Assembly: GCF_007991635.1 (NCBI RefSeq) | Contig: NZ_BJYS01000034.1 | Coordinates: 1 to 55,532 of the forward strand | DNA from: Adhaeribacter aerolatus | Lineage (GTDB): Bacteria; Bacteroidota; Bacteroidia; Cytophagales; Hymenobacteraceae | DNA: 55,532 nt | Direction: 5' to 3' | Part shown: positions 9,283-18,847 of the stretch, in pieces | How the letters are laid out: every line of letters starts with the position of its first letter | Position numbering within the stretch: position 1 is the stretch's first letter | Position numbers and translations under genes: made by a program | Notes under the pieces: generated by a model | Told to the model about the DNA's origin: nothing | Seen by the model: the letters and a program-made list of their open reading frames with translations, nothing else | Database searches by the model: none

Positions 9283-10215
9283 ATGAGAGATTACGAGAAT
9301 TCGGACACGTCGTCCTTCAATACTTACCGCTCCGGGAGCGAAAATCCCAGAAGAGAACTTTCCAGCCGGACCGGCTATGGTAGCCCGGCTTCGGTAACCC
9401 GGCGCGGCTCTACTTTTGGTACAGCCGACCATTTTCAGGACAACTCCGTCTGGCACCAACCCCAGGATTACCGGGAGCATCGCAACGAAGATCAACGAAA
9501 CGATCGGAACCAATCTAATTACCAGAGTTGGAACGAACCACGGAATCAAAACGATAACTGGCAGTCAAACCAAAACCGGGATTACAACAACCGCCAATCT
9601 TCGCAATCAAGTAATTGGCAGTCTAATCAATCCAGCAACTGGCAAGCTGGCCAGCAGAACCGCTGGCCGCAGGATAACCGCCAGTACCAAAATAATTACG
9701 GCAACCACTCGCAGGACCGGGATTACGACCGCCACCGTTCCGGTGATCGGAATTTCTTTGAACGGGCCGGGGACCAGATGAACCAAACCTGGAACCGCTG
9801 GACCAACGATGACGACCAAAACCGTTATCAAAACAACCGTTACGACCAGAACCGGAGTAATCTAAATTCGGGTGATAATCAACGTAGGTACTCCTCGGAT
9901 TATGGCTATAATAACGCCAGTAACCAGGGCCGTGGCTACGACGAAAACCGCTACAGCCAACGCCGGAACAATTACGACCAAGATAATCGCCGCGATGAGC
10001 ATGAAGGCGAAGGTTTCTTTGACCGGGTAGGTAATTATATCAGCAATGCCTGGCACAATATAACCCAGGAAGAACGCGATGATCAGGAACGCGCTAACCG
10101 GAACCGGAGCAATAGCTGGAACGATGACGACAACCGCAGCCATAACCGCACCTCCGGCAACAGTGGACCACCTTACAACTATGGTTCCTCTTCCCGCCGC
10201 GATTATGAGTGGTAA
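9283..10215 (+). CDS. Intrinsically disordered Asn/Gln/Arg/Asp-rich protein
   Basis: A 310-residue, extremely hydrophilic protein with almost no aliphatic residues, dominated by Asn, Gln, Arg, Asp, Ser and Tyr, with spaced Trp. It has no signal peptide and no membrane segment. Residues 91-120 contain repeated NWQSNQ/SSNWQ units. Two short segments break the disorder and resemble each other: 154-173 (GDRNFFERAGDQMNQTW) and 242-262 (GEGFFDRVGNYISNAW). They look like amphipathic helices of an FF-[ED]-R-x-G-x(7)-W type. Related motifs occur in uncharacterised Hymenobacter-type proteins as far as I recall. A strong terminator follows. Codon use and uninterrupted length support a real gene. Possible roles include stress protection, nucleic-acid binding or condensate formation; none is shown. 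Confidence 0.75.
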   Translation: MRDYENSDTSSFNTYRSGSENPRRELSSRTGYGSPASVTRRGSTFGTADHFQDNSVWHQPQDYREHRNEDQRNDRNQSNYQSWNEPRNQNDNWQSNQNRDYNNRQSSQSSNWQSNQSSNWQAGQQNRWPQDNRQYQNNYGNHSQDRDYDRHRSGDRNFFERAGDQMNQTWNRWTNDDDQNRYQNNRYDQNRSNLNSGDNQRRYSSDYGYNNASNQGRGYDENRYSQRRNNYDQDNRRDEHEGEGFFDRVGNYISNAWHNITQEERDDQERANRNRSNSWNDDDNRSHNRTSGNSGPPYNYGSSSRRDYEW

Positions 10216-10288
10216 GGGAAAAGGAGTTGAACGTTAAAAAATTAGCGTGTCTTTAACTTTCAATTTTTACCTTTTAAACTTAATTACA

Positions 10289-10323
10289 AAAAAGCCTTGC
10301 TGATTTCTTCGGCAAGGCTTTTT
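10289..10323. terminator. Bidirectional intrinsic terminator
   Basis: A perfect 12-base inverted repeat (10289-10300 with 10312-10323; core AAGCCTTGC/GCAAGGCTT), with an 11-base loop, an A-run on the left and a T-run on the right. It serves the plus-strand disordered-protein gene and, in the other direction, the carbonic anhydrase gene that ends at 10361. Confidence 0.9.
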
Positions 10324-10360
10324 AATAATCAGACAAAACAAAAAACTAAACAACAGGTAT

Positions 10361-11008
10361 CTAAGCCGGGCTTTCAACCGGAGCCGGCTCCATGTTGTAA
10401 ATATGCTCAAACCGTTTCAAATCATCTTCCTTCCAGTTTAAATCTTTCAGAATGCCTTCGCCAATGTCATAAACCAGGCCGTGCAATTGCGGTGGATTAT
10501 CCGATTTCATGGCGGTTTGAATAATAGAGGTTTTGGCAAGGTTGCGGACCTGCTCAATTACATTTAATTCTACCAGCCGACGGGCTTTTGCCGCATCGTC
10601 CTTCAGCCGTAAAAATTCTACTTCGTGCAGGCGCATCACGTCTTTAATATTCGTTAGCCAATTATCAATCAGCCCGTACGATTTGTCGCTCATGGCCGCG
10701 AGCACCCCGCCGCAGCCATAATGCCCGCACACAATAATGTGTCTTACCTTTAAAACCTCTACCGCATACTGTAAAACCGATAATAAATTAATATCGGTAT
10801 GCACCACCATGTTGGCAATGTTGCGGTGTACAAACATTTCGCCGGGTCTGGTACCCGATATTTCGTTGGCCGGTACCCGGCTATCGGAGCAGCCTATAAA
10901 TAAATATTCCGGCTTTTGGCCCAGGGCCAGTTTCTTAAAATATTCCTGATCCTCAGAAAGCTTTTCGGCTACCCATTTACGGTTTCCTTCAAATATTTTT
11001 TCCATCAT
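10361..11008 (-). CDS. can: Beta-class carbonic anhydrase
   Basis: A 215-residue cytoplasmic zinc enzyme that interconverts CO2 and bicarbonate. The zinc ligands and catalytic dyad are intact: Cys40-x-Asp42-x-Arg44 in GCSDSRVP, and His96 with Cys99 in CGHYGCGG. The length is normal for the Can/CynT group. It lies 41 bases downstream of a SulP transporter on the same strand, almost certainly in one operon. The pair can import bicarbonate and equilibrate it with CO2 for carboxylases. Shares the terminator at 10289-10323. Confidence 0.95.
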   Translation of the reverse strand: MMEKIFEGNRKWVAEKLSEDQEYFKKLALGQKPEYLFIGCSDSRVPANEISGTRPGEMFVHRNIANMVVHTDINLLSVLQYAVEVLKVRHIIVCGHYGCGGVLAAMSDKSYGLIDNWLTNIKDVMRLHEVEFLRLKDDAAKARRLVELNVIEQVRNLAKTSIIQTAMKSDNPPQLHGLVYDIGEGILKDLNWKEDDLKRFEHIYNMEPAPVESPA

Positions 11009-11049
11009 CTTTTTTTTACGTGTTCTTAACTACTGCTGTATTCGTTACT

Positions 11050-12621
11050 TTAGTGCATTTCCAGTACACCTACTTCGGGCACATTCAGCAGCTCTACTTT
11101 AATATTCCGCTCGTGGGCGGCTTTCCTGAATTCCTGGATTGCTTCCAGAACATCGTAATCTATGTATTCCGAGTTTTCACCATCAATAATTACATGCGAA
11201 TTAGCCGGTAACTTATCCAGGGTAAGAATGATGCTGGCTTTGTTCAGGAACGATACGTGCTCACTTAACCGGAGGCGGATAGTCTGGCGATCAGAGCTCT
11301 CTTCGCGTTGATAGAAGTAAGGCGATTTGTAATTGGCTTTCAGGATAAAGAAAATACCTACTGCCAAACCGATGCATATACCAATGAGCAAATCGGTAAA
11401 CAGAATGGCCACTACGGTAACGATGAAGGGGAAAAACTGCTCGAACCCGAGTTTAAACTGTGCCTTGAATAAGCTGGGTTTAGTGAGTTTATACCCTACC
11501 ACCAGTAAAACAGCGGCCAGCGCCGAAAGCGGAATCTGGTTCATGAGGCTGGCCAGAAAAAGTACCGACAAAAGCAGAAAAATACCATGCACAAAAGACG
11601 AAACCCTGGTTTGTCCGCCGGCTGCCACATTGGTAGAACTGCGCACGATTACGGCTGTCATGGGTAAACCGCCTAATAGACCTGCCACTATGTTGCCTAC
11701 CCCTTGTGCCCGAAGCTCCCGGTTGGTATGGCTGCGGCGCTTATGCGGGTCTAGTTTGTCAACGGCCTCCACACTCAGCAGGGTTTCCAGGCTGGCCACA
11801 ATGGCAATGGTAAAAGCAACAATATACAACGAAGGATCCGCTAATTTTTCTAAGCTCAAAAAGCGGAGTTCATTTTTTAAATCGGCAATACCGTCTACTA
11901 CCGGCAAGTTTACCAGGTGGCTGGGGGCTATAGCCAACGCAGGAAAATAGTTCTTAAAAATCAGGTTAAGAACAATAGCCAGTCCAACCGCAACCAAAGC
12001 ACCGGGTATTAATTTAAAAAAGGAGTACCGCTTTAACTGGGGCTTATCCCATAACAATACAATAATCAGCGATACAACACCTACTATCAAGGCTCCGGCT
12101 TCTAATTGAGAAAAGGCAAAACCAATTTCTGAGAACGTGTTGCGCCCATCCGGCTGGAAGAAATCCATTTCTCCGAAGAAATCTTCATCGGCCCCTAAAA
12201 AATGAGGTATTTGTTTTAGAATAAGAATAAGCCCGATAGCGGCCAGCATTCCCCTGATTACCGAGGAAGGGAAGTAAAGACCTATAACGCCGGCTTTTAA
12301 GAAGCCCAGTACCAACTGAATGGCACCGGCCAGCACTACGGCCAGCAGGAAAGACTCAAAACTACCCAAGGTTTCAATTCCATTGAGTACAATAACCGTT
12401 AAACCGGCGGCCGGGCCACTAACACTCAGCTCGGAGCCACTTAGCCAGGCTACTATTATACCTCCTACTATACCGGTAACCACTCCCGCAAAGAGCGGCG
12501 CGCCCGAGGCAAGTGAAATACCTAAACAAAGGGGTAGCGCCACAAAAAAAACAACCAATCCGGCAGGTATATCTTTCCCCAGATTGGCCAGGTAGCTTGG
12601 GTTGTAAGTATTTTCTTTCAT
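11050..12621 (-). CDS. SulP family anion (probably bicarbonate) transporter with STAS domain
   Basis: A 523-residue inner-membrane protein with about 10-12 hydrophobic segments between residues 15 and 425, including the SulP-type segment LASGAPLFAGVVTGIVGG near 38, and a C-terminal cytoplasmic STAS domain (about 430-520). SulP proteins carry sulfate, bicarbonate or other anions. The adjacent carbonic anhydrase gene makes bicarbonate the most likely substrate, by analogy with BicA-type transporters, but this is inference. It is the first gene of the transporter-anhydrase unit. Confidence 0.88.
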   Translation of the reverse strand: MKENTYNPSYLANLGKDIPAGLVVFFVALPLCLGISLASGAPLFAGVVTGIVGGIIVAWLSGSELSVSGPAAGLTVIVLNGIETLGSFESFLLAVVLAGAIQLVLGFLKAGVIGLYFPSSVIRGMLAAIGLILILKQIPHFLGADEDFFGEMDFFQPDGRNTFSEIGFAFSQLEAGALIVGVVSLIIVLLWDKPQLKRYSFFKLIPGALVAVGLAIVLNLIFKNYFPALAIAPSHLVNLPVVDGIADLKNELRFLSLEKLADPSLYIVAFTIAIVASLETLLSVEAVDKLDPHKRRSHTNRELRAQGVGNIVAGLLGGLPMTAVIVRSSTNVAAGGQTRVSSFVHGIFLLLSVLFLASLMNQIPLSALAAVLLVVGYKLTKPSLFKAQFKLGFEQFFPFIVTVVAILFTDLLIGICIGLAVGIFFILKANYKSPYFYQREESSDRQTIRLRLSEHVSFLNKASIILTLDKLPANSHVIIDGENSEYIDYDVLEAIQEFRKAAHERNIKVELLNVPEVGVLEMH

Positions 12622-12705
12622 AAAATTTCAGTTTTCCCCTTATATATCACCGCATTTAACTTAAACAGGAAACTGCAGGATTGTTCTATTTTATTTTTAG
12701 TGCTG

Positions 12706-12713
12706 CAAACTTA
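12706..12713 (-). promoter_or_regulatory. Possible -7 element for the SulP-carbonic anhydrase unit
   Basis: On the minus strand this reads TAAGTTTG, an exact match to the Bacteroidota -7 consensus TAnnTTTG, 85 bases before the transporter start. No TTG is found at the expected -33 distance, so the call is weak. Confidence 0.25.
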
Positions 12714-12746
12714 CCAGCACTACATTAAGGGGGTATTAAACTGAAA

Positions 12747-14132
12747 TTAAAATGAGATTAAAATTTCGGCAGCCGGAATGGTAACGACTACTTCGGTACC
12801 AACACCCAGTTTAGAGTTTATCTGAATAGTGCCTTTATGTAGTTTTACTATTCTTTCGGCCAGCGGCAAGCCAATGCCGTGGCCCGAAATATCGCGCACG
12901 TTATCGGCACGCCAGAAGGGCACAAAAACCTTTTTTAAATCGTCCGGCGACATGCCCCGGCCCTCGTCTTTTATTTGCAGCTGCACAAAATTCCGGTGCG
13001 CCGATATACTACCCTTGATGGATTGGCCCCGCCCGGAAAACTTACAGGCATTTTCGATAATATTTAATAACGCAATCAGCAGCAGCGATTCATTGCCCCG
13101 GCAATTCAGTCGCCGTTCATCGTCGGGTAAGTTTTCAAAATTTATGTCAATCAGGGCGTGGGGCTGGCGTTTTTTAGCTTCTTCTATGGCCTGAAAAACC
13201 AACTCATCGAAACGGAGCGGCTCCAGTTTAATTTTAGAAATATCGAAGCTGGCGTGCGCAATCTGGAGCATTCCGTTCGAAAGGCGGGCTAACAGACGGG
13301 CTTCGTCGAGTACCGATTGCAGTACCTGCTTGTACTCGTAGGATTCTCGGGGCTTCATCAAGGCCACTTCCAGTTCGCCGATAATTGCTGTAAGCGGGGT
13401 ACGAAGTTCGTGGCTGGCGTTGGAAATAAAGGTGTTTTGCATGTCAAACGCGCTTTCCAGCCGGTCGAGCATATAATTAAATGTAAGCGCCAGGTGCGAA
13501 ACCTCGTCTTTCCCGTCGGCTTGACTCAGACGTAAATGCAAATCCGAAGCGTTGATTTTCTCCACTTCCTGCACTACTTTCAGAATGGGTCGCAAGGCCT
13601 GTTTCGCAAAAAACCAGCCACCCACGAACACAACCAGCATGGATCCCAGAAAACACGTTACCAGAATGAGCCTGAGGTCGCCCAGTTTCTCCAGGGTAAT
13701 CACATCTATCGATGAAGCCACCACCACGTATTCGCCGGATACGTCTTTATAAACTAAACCCGTAAAATGACGTCGTCCTTCTTTCCACTCTTGCAGGCGG
13801 TTCTGCTTTATTTTGTCAAAAATTACCGGTGACAGGTTGAAGGTGCCTTCTCCTTCGCGGAAAACTACTTTTCCCTGCAAGTTATACACCTGCACAATTT
13901 CGTAAGGTAAGGTCTGGTAATATTTCTGCAGGATACGCCGGTAGGTGGCCTCACTTACCTTATCGGCATCCAGAAACACATGGGCCACAATATTGGCCCG
14001 GTTGGCCAGGCTATCATAAAAAGAAATGCTGCGGGTAATAGCCGTGTAAAAATAGACGGTAAGCGAAAACAAAACCAGGATAATGGCAAAAATAGAAGTA
14101 AACTGTAAAGTAAGCCGGGTCCTGATTTTCAT
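12747..14132 (-). CDS. Two-component sensor histidine kinase
   Basis: A 461-residue inner-membrane kinase. Order: transmembrane helix 8-32, periplasmic sensor region about 33-152, transmembrane helix 154-177, HAMP domain to about 230, HisKA with the phospho-accepting His241 (NASHELRTP), then an HATPase domain with N-box (NIIENACKFSG), G1 (DEGRGM) and G2 (GHGIGLPL) motifs. All catalytic motifs are present. The start is 5 bases after the stop of its partner response regulator. The signal is unknown; the periplasmic domain is short and has no family I recognise. Confidence 0.93.
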   Translation of the reverse strand: MKIRTRLTLQFTSIFAIILVLFSLTVYFYTAITRSISFYDSLANRANIVAHVFLDADKVSEATYRRILQKYYQTLPYEIVQVYNLQGKVVFREGEGTFNLSPVIFDKIKQNRLQEWKEGRRHFTGLVYKDVSGEYVVVASSIDVITLEKLGDLRLILVTCFLGSMLVVFVGGWFFAKQALRPILKVVQEVEKINASDLHLRLSQADGKDEVSHLALTFNYMLDRLESAFDMQNTFISNASHELRTPLTAIIGELEVALMKPRESYEYKQVLQSVLDEARLLARLSNGMLQIAHASFDISKIKLEPLRFDELVFQAIEEAKKRQPHALIDINFENLPDDERRLNCRGNESLLLIALLNIIENACKFSGRGQSIKGSISAHRNFVQLQIKDEGRGMSPDDLKKVFVPFWRADNVRDISGHGIGLPLAERIVKLHKGTIQINSKLGVGTEVVVTIPAAEILISF

Positions 14133-14137
14133 ACCAA

Positions 14138-14812
14138 CTAAACTTCTTTCAGCACATAACCCATCCCTACCAGGGTATGAATTAATTTAGGCGAAAAATC
14201 CTTATCTATTTTTTTCCGCAGGAAATTAATATAAACGTCTATCACGTTACTGCCCGTATCAAAAGACGTTTCCCAAACCTGCTCAATGATATCTACCCTG
14301 GACACCACCCGCTCTTTGTTCCGGAGTAAATAATGCAACAGGGAAAATTCGCGGGCGGTTAAACTAATCGGCACGCCTGAACGGATAACGGTTTTCTTCG
14401 TCAGGTTTAACTCCAGATCGGCCACCTTTAATATTTCATTGTTCGGAACCTCGTACGCCCGGCGGGTTAAGGCCCGTATGCGGGCCAGCAGTTCCTGAAA
14501 TACGAAAGGCTTAACCAGGTAGTCATCGGCGCCTGAGTCCAGGCCTAATATTTTATCGTCGGTACTGCCCAGGGCGGTTAGCATTAAGATGGGGATAGCC
14601 GGTTTCTGTTGCCTGATTTCGCGGCAAACCTCTACCCCGCTTTGCTTGGGCAAAATCACATCCAGAATTACCAGGTCATACTCGTTTTCGGTCGCCAGTT
14701 TTTTACCAAAATATCCATCGTAGGCCACATCAACCTCGTATGCCTGTTCTTCCAATCCTTTCTTTATAAACGCCGATACTTTGGGTTCATCTTCTACCAC
14801 CAATATTTTCAT
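14138..14812 (-). CDS. OmpR/PhoB-family response regulator
   Basis: A 224-residue regulator. The receiver domain has the acidic pocket (Glu7, Asp8), the phosphorylation site Asp51 (VILDVILP) and Lys101 (YLVKPF). A winged-helix DNA-binding domain fills about 127-222. Length and layout are standard. It precedes its kinase by 5 bases. The gap from the upstream Nudix regulator gene is only 23 bases, so read-through from that gene is possible although the functions look unrelated. Confidence 0.94.
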   Translation of the reverse strand: MKILVVEDEPKVSAFIKKGLEEQAYEVDVAYDGYFGKKLATENEYDLVILDVILPKQSGVEVCREIRQQKPAIPILMLTALGSTDDKILGLDSGADDYLVKPFVFQELLARIRALTRRAYEVPNNEILKVADLELNLTKKTVIRSGVPISLTAREFSLLHYLLRNKERVVSRVDIIEQVWETSFDTGSNVIDVYINFLRKKIDKDFSPKLIHTLVGMGYVLKEV

Positions 14813-14835
14813 ACAAACCAGCCGGTAATTTAGAA

Positions 14836-15525
14836 TTAAAGCTCGAAGGTAAAACCTTTATCTTTTAGCTTGTGGTACGTTTCTTTATTAAAACTATATA
14901 AACGAGCCGCCCGGTGTGCCACGCCTACCTGGGTTTCGTCGAGGGGCATCAGCAGATTCATCTTCAATATTTTCTTCCGGAAATTCCGGGTATCAAACAC
15001 AGTTCCCAACACGGCTTCGTACAAACCCTGCAATTCGGTTAAGGTAAATTTTTGGGGCAATAATTCAAAGCCAATGGGCTCGGTTCTTACTTTGGCCCGC
15101 AGAAATTCCAGCGTTGTATCTAAAATGTGCTGGTGGTCAAATACCAGTTCGGGTAACTCCAGAATATCAAACCAGTTAATATCGGTAGCGTCCGGGCCGG
15201 CTTTCAGGTTTTCGAGGGTGTAATTGATAAGGGCGTAATAAGCTACCGTAACTACCCGCCTGTCCGGAAAACGGTTTACCGCGCCAAAGGTATACACCTG
15301 CTCCATATACACGTTCGACATACCGGTCATGTTTTGCAGGGTACGCCGCGCCGACATATCTAAATCTTCGTTGTACAGCACAAAACCGCCCGGCAATGCC
15401 CACGAACCCGCTAGGGGCTCAATATTCCGCCGGATTAACAACACTTTCAGTTTCCGGTTATCTAATCCAAAAATAATATTATCCGTCGAGATGGAAGGCA
15501 GTATATCTTCCGGCCTGTAATCCAT
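14836..15525 (-). CDS. NrtR-type (Nudix plus winged helix) regulator, probably of xylose genes
   Basis: The 229-residue protein has an N-terminal Nudix-like domain (about 10-140) and a C-terminal winged-helix region (about 150-225), the plan of NrtR-family regulators. The Nudix box at 47-69 is degenerate: the glutamates of the REUxEExGU core are replaced by Thr62, Asn65 and Met66, so pyrophosphohydrolase activity is unlikely and ligand sensing is the probable role. Related regulators control pentose catabolism in Bacteroidota. It is divergent from xylB and xylA, so a xylose-pathway regulator is the natural reading. A candidate operator lies over the xylB promoter. Two-component genes follow closely downstream. 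Confidence 0.85.
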   Translation of the reverse strand: MDYRPEDILPSISTDNIIFGLDNRKLKVLLIRRNIEPLAGSWALPGGFVLYNEDLDMSARRTLQNMTGMSNVYMEQVYTFGAVNRFPDRRVVTVAYYALINYTLENLKAGPDATDINWFDILELPELVFDHQHILDTTLEFLRAKVRTEPIGFELLPQKFTLTELQGLYEAVLGTVFDTRNFRKKILKMNLLMPLDETQVGVAHRAARLYSFNKETYHKLKDKGFTFEL

Positions 15526-15791
15526 AATTATTAATTAAAAGGATGTTTTATTTAGGTTCATCCGACCAGCAAGGTAAAAAAGAAATCTTTTCACTTGCAC
15601 TTTTTCTTTTTTAATTTTCAAATATACACGACTAAACGGTAGATTTTCGAAGCCGGTAAAAGTTAAATCCTTTAACCTTTCTGTTTAGCAGTCAGTACAC
15701 TAAAATGTTTTCCAAAATTTATCCTGAAAAGTATAATTAATTACTGGCTGATTCTTTGGACCATTTAAAAGATAAATTAAGCACAAAAAAT

Positions 15792-15822
15792 TTGAATCAT
15801 AAATTTAAACCCTCTATTATTG
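15792..15822 (+). promoter_or_regulatory. Predicted xylB promoter
   Basis: TTG at 15792-15794 and TATTATTG at 15815-15822 (one mismatch to TAnnTTTG) are separated by 20 bases, matching the Bacteroidota primary-sigma promoter layout. Transcription would start at about 15829, roughly 20 bases before the xylB ATG. Confidence 0.45.
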
Positions 15823-15837
15823 TAAAAATTACAATAA
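15817..15837. promoter_or_regulatory. Perfect palindrome, candidate operator of the pentose regulator
   Basis: TTATTGTAA and TTACAATAA are perfect 9-base inverted half-sites separated by AAA. The site overlaps the predicted -7 element and start point of xylB and ends 10 bases before its ATG, so a protein bound here would block transcription. The neighbouring NrtR-type regulator is the obvious candidate. The remainder of 15526-15816 is AT-rich and holds nothing else that I can name. Confidence 0.55.
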
Positions 15838-15847
15838 GCCCTGATAC

Positions 15848-17365
15848 ATGTATTTACTCGGATATGATATTGGCAGTTCTTCGGTAAAAGCTACTTTAAC
15901 CGATGCCGCTACCGGTAAGGCGCTGGCTTCGGCTTTTGCCCCTAACAACGAAATGGGAATGCTGGTGAAACAGGAAGGCTGGGCCGAGCAGGACCCGGAA
16001 CTTTGGTGGCAGTACGTTACCGAAACTACCCGCCAGGTTTTAGCTAAATGCAACGTGGCCCCCACCGATATTAAAGCCATTGGCATTGCCTACCAGATGC
16101 ACGGCCTGGTGGTGGTAAATAAAAACCAGCAGGTATTACGCCCATCTATTATCTGGTGCGACAGCCGGGCCGTAGCCATTGGCAACGAGGCTTTTAAAGG
16201 CCTGGGCGAAGAAGTTTGTTTGTCTAACTTCCTGAACTCGCCGGCTAACTTTACTGCCTCTAAACTGAAATGGGTACGGGAAAACGAACCCGAAATATTC
16301 AGCCAAATTTATAAATTCATGCTACCCGGCGATTTTATCGCTATGAAATTATCGGGTAAAATCCAGACCACCGCTTCGGGCTTATCCGAAGGAATTCTGT
16401 GGAACTTTAAAGAAAGTCGGCCGGCTTACGAGCTGTTGGAATATTACGGAATCAGCGCCGATTTAATCCCCGAAATCGTACCAACCTTTGGGATTCAGGC
16501 AGAAGTTTCGGCGGAAGCGGCGGCAACGCTGGGTTTAGCGCCGGGTACCGTAATTGGTTACCGTGCCGGCGACCAGCCCAATAATGCTTTCTCGCTTAAT
16601 GTATTAAGCCCCGGCGATATAGCCGCCACGGCCGGCACTTCGGGCGTAATTTACGGCATCAACAATCAGATAAATTACGATCCGCAATCGCGGGTAAACT
16701 CGTTTTTACACGTAAACGGCACCGCCGAAAACCCGGTAACCGGCACCCTGATGATTGTGAACGGCACCGGTATTTTAAACTCCTGGCTGCGCAAAAACTT
16801 GTTTTCTTCGGAAAAATATAGCTACCAGTATTCTTACCCCGAAATAAACGAAATCGCGACCCAGGCACCGGCCGGCGCCGATGGCTTGCTGATTTTACCT
16901 TTTGGGAATGGGGCCGAACGTATTCTGCAAAACAGGCAAATTGGGGCGGTCATCAGCGGCTTATCGTTAACTACCCACACCAAAGGGCACCTGGCCCGGG
17001 CGGCGCAGGAAGGAATTATTTTTGCCCTGCGCTACGGCTTTGATATTATGAACGGCATTGGCATTCAGGCCAGAACGGTTAAGGCCGGCGATGCAAATAT
17101 GTTTTTAAGCCCTTTATTTGCCCAGACTTTTGCCACCGTTACCGATACTACCGTAGAACTGTACAACACCGATGGGTCGCAGGGGGCAGCCCGCGGGGCC
17201 GGCGTAGGAGCCGGCATTTATCCGGATTTTCAAAGCGCTTTTGTGGGGCTGGCCTGTACCCGTACCATCGAGCCGGAAACCAGCCGCCAAGATTTTTACG
17301 AAGAAGTTTACCGGAAATGGTGCGCCTTGTTAGAAAACCAGCTGCGGCTCACCAAGACCACCTAA
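15848..17365 (+). CDS. xylB: Xylulokinase
   Basis: A 505-residue FGGY-family sugar kinase that phosphorylates D-xylulose to xylulose 5-phosphate in the cytoplasm, feeding the pentose phosphate pathway. The N-terminal phosphate-binding loop is GYDIGSSSVKA (5-15). QMHGLVV at 83-89 is typical of xylulokinases. The catalytic base is Asp242 (AGDQPNNA), and a TAGTSG nucleotide-binding segment follows near 257. Full length. It is followed after 51 bases by xylose isomerase, so one operon is very likely. Control is probably through the palindrome over its promoter. Confidence 0.96.
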   Translation: MYLLGYDIGSSSVKATLTDAATGKALASAFAPNNEMGMLVKQEGWAEQDPELWWQYVTETTRQVLAKCNVAPTDIKAIGIAYQMHGLVVVNKNQQVLRPSIIWCDSRAVAIGNEAFKGLGEEVCLSNFLNSPANFTASKLKWVRENEPEIFSQIYKFMLPGDFIAMKLSGKIQTTASGLSEGILWNFKESRPAYELLEYYGISADLIPEIVPTFGIQAEVSAEAAATLGLAPGTVIGYRAGDQPNNAFSLNVLSPGDIAATAGTSGVIYGINNQINYDPQSRVNSFLHVNGTAENPVTGTLMIVNGTGILNSWLRKNLFSSEKYSYQYSYPEINEIATQAPAGADGLLILPFGNGAERILQNRQIGAVISGLSLTTHTKGHLARAAQEGIIFALRYGFDIMNGIGIQARTVKAGDANMFLSPLFAQTFATVTDTTVELYNTDGSQGAARGAGVGAGIYPDFQSAFVGLACTRTIEPETSRQDFYEEVYRKWCALLENQLRLTKTT

Positions 17366-17416
17366 TTCAAAATTTTATTATAGCCATTGTCAAAATAAAA
17401 CCTAAACTATCCAGCT

Positions 17417-18751
17417 ATGTCCATTAAAGTAGTAACCGGAAACAAAACTTATTTCCCCGGCATCGACCAGATAAAATTCGAAGGCCGCGAATCGAACAAT
17501 CCTTTAGCCTTTAAATATTACGACGAAAACAAAGTAGTAGCCGGTAAAAGCCTGAAAGACCATTTCCGGTTTTCGGTGGCTTACTGGCATACTTTTACCG
17601 GCACCGGCGGCGACCCGTTTGGTCCGGGCACCCGCGTTTTTCCGTGGGCTACCAGCTCCGATGCGATTACCTGCGCCAAAGAAAAAATGGATGCAGCTTT
17701 TGAGTTTACCTCTAAGCTGGGCGCCGGTTATTATTGTTTCCACGATTTTGATGTGGTAGCCGAAGGCCAAAGCTTAGCCGAATCGGAAAAAAACCTGCAA
17801 ACCATTGTGGATTACGCAAAACAAAAACAGCAGGAATCCGGCATTAAATTACTGTGGGGAACCGCCAATTTGTTTTCGCACCCGCGTTACATGAACGGCG
17901 CCGCTACCAACCCCGATTTTAACGTGCTGGCTTATGCCGCGGCGCAGGTAAAAGGTGCCATTGATGCCACTATAGCTTTAGGCGGCGAAAATTACGTATT
18001 CTGGGGCGGTCGCGAAGGTTATATGTCTTTGCTGAACACCAATACCAAACGGGAGCTTGACCACTTAGGCCGCTTTTTGGCGATGGCCCGCGATTACGGC
18101 CGCAAAGCCGGCTTTACCGGTACTTTCCTGATAGAGCCAAAGCCAATGGAACCTACGAAACACCAGTACGATTTTGATGCCGCTACGGTTATTGGCTTCC
18201 TGCGTCAGTACGGCCTGGATAAAGATTTTAAATTAAACCTCGAAACCAACCACGCCACTTTAGCCAACCATACCTTTGCCCACGAATTACAGATTGCTGC
18301 CGATGCCGGTATGCTGGGTTCGATGGATGCGAACCGTGGCGACTACCAAAACGGCTGGGATACCGATCAGTTTCCGGTTGATTTATACGAATTAACCGAA
18401 GCCATGCTGGTGTTCCTGGAAGCCGGTGGATTAACCACGGGTGGTATTAACTTCGATGCCAAGCTGCGCCGGAACTCTACCGATTTAGAAGATTTATTTA
18501 TTGCGCACATTGGCGGTATGGACACTTTTGCCCGCGCTTTAATGGTGGCCCACGATGTTCTGGAAAAATCTGACTACCGCAAAATCCGCGAAAACCGCTA
18601 TGCCTCTTTCGACAGCGGCGACGGCCAGGCTTTTGAGCAGGGTAAACTATCTTTCGAAGATTTGCATAAACTGGCTTCTCAGAACGGCGAGCCTAAACAA
18701 ATTAGCGGTAAGCAGGAATTACTGGAAAATATTATTAACCAATATATTTAA
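17417..18751 (+). CDS. xylA: Xylose isomerase
   Basis: A 444-residue metal-dependent TIM-barrel enzyme that converts D-xylose to D-xylulose, the substrate of the upstream kinase. Visible signatures are [14 protein letters not shown] near residue 56, FHDFD with His109 and Asp112, [15 protein letters not shown] near 235-250 with metal-binding Glu and Lys, and [10 protein letters not shown] near 346. The length matches the long (group II) xylose isomerases. Second gene of the xyl operon; transcription probably ends at the strong hairpin at 18986-19025. Confidence 0.97.
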   Translation: MSIKVVTGNKTYFPGIDQIKFEGRESNNPLAFKYYDENKVVAGKSLKDHFRFSVAYWHTFTGTGGDPFGPGTRVFPWATSSDAITCAKEKMDAAFEFTSKLGAGYYCFHDFDVVAEGQSLAESEKNLQTIVDYAKQKQQESGIKLLWGTANLFSHPRYMNGAATNPDFNVLAYAAAQVKGAIDATIALGGENYVFWGGREGYMSLLNTNTKRELDHLGRFLAMARDYGRKAGFTGTFLIEPKPMEPTKHQYDFDAATVIGFLRQYGLDKDFKLNLETNHATLANHTFAHELQIAADAGMLGSMDANRGDYQNGWDTDQFPVDLYELTEAMLVFLEAGGLTTGGINFDAKLRRNSTDLEDLFIAHIGGMDTFARALMVAHDVLEKSDYRKIRENRYASFDSGDGQAFEQGKLSFEDLHKLASQNGEPKQISGKQELLENIINQYI

Positions 18752-18847
18752 TTCCTTCTTGGGTTTAAGTACAGGAGAGGACGCATCGCCTGATAATATA
18801 TAATAATCAGCCTTGGGTCTGAAAAATTTCTGTACCTGATCCAAATC

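Noticed and set aside
9862-10143. Very hydrophobic minus-strand frame opposite the disordered-protein gene
   Set aside because: Its Val/Ile/Ala richness is the complement of Asn/Asp/Arg codons on the plus strand; the plus frame is longer and has a terminator.
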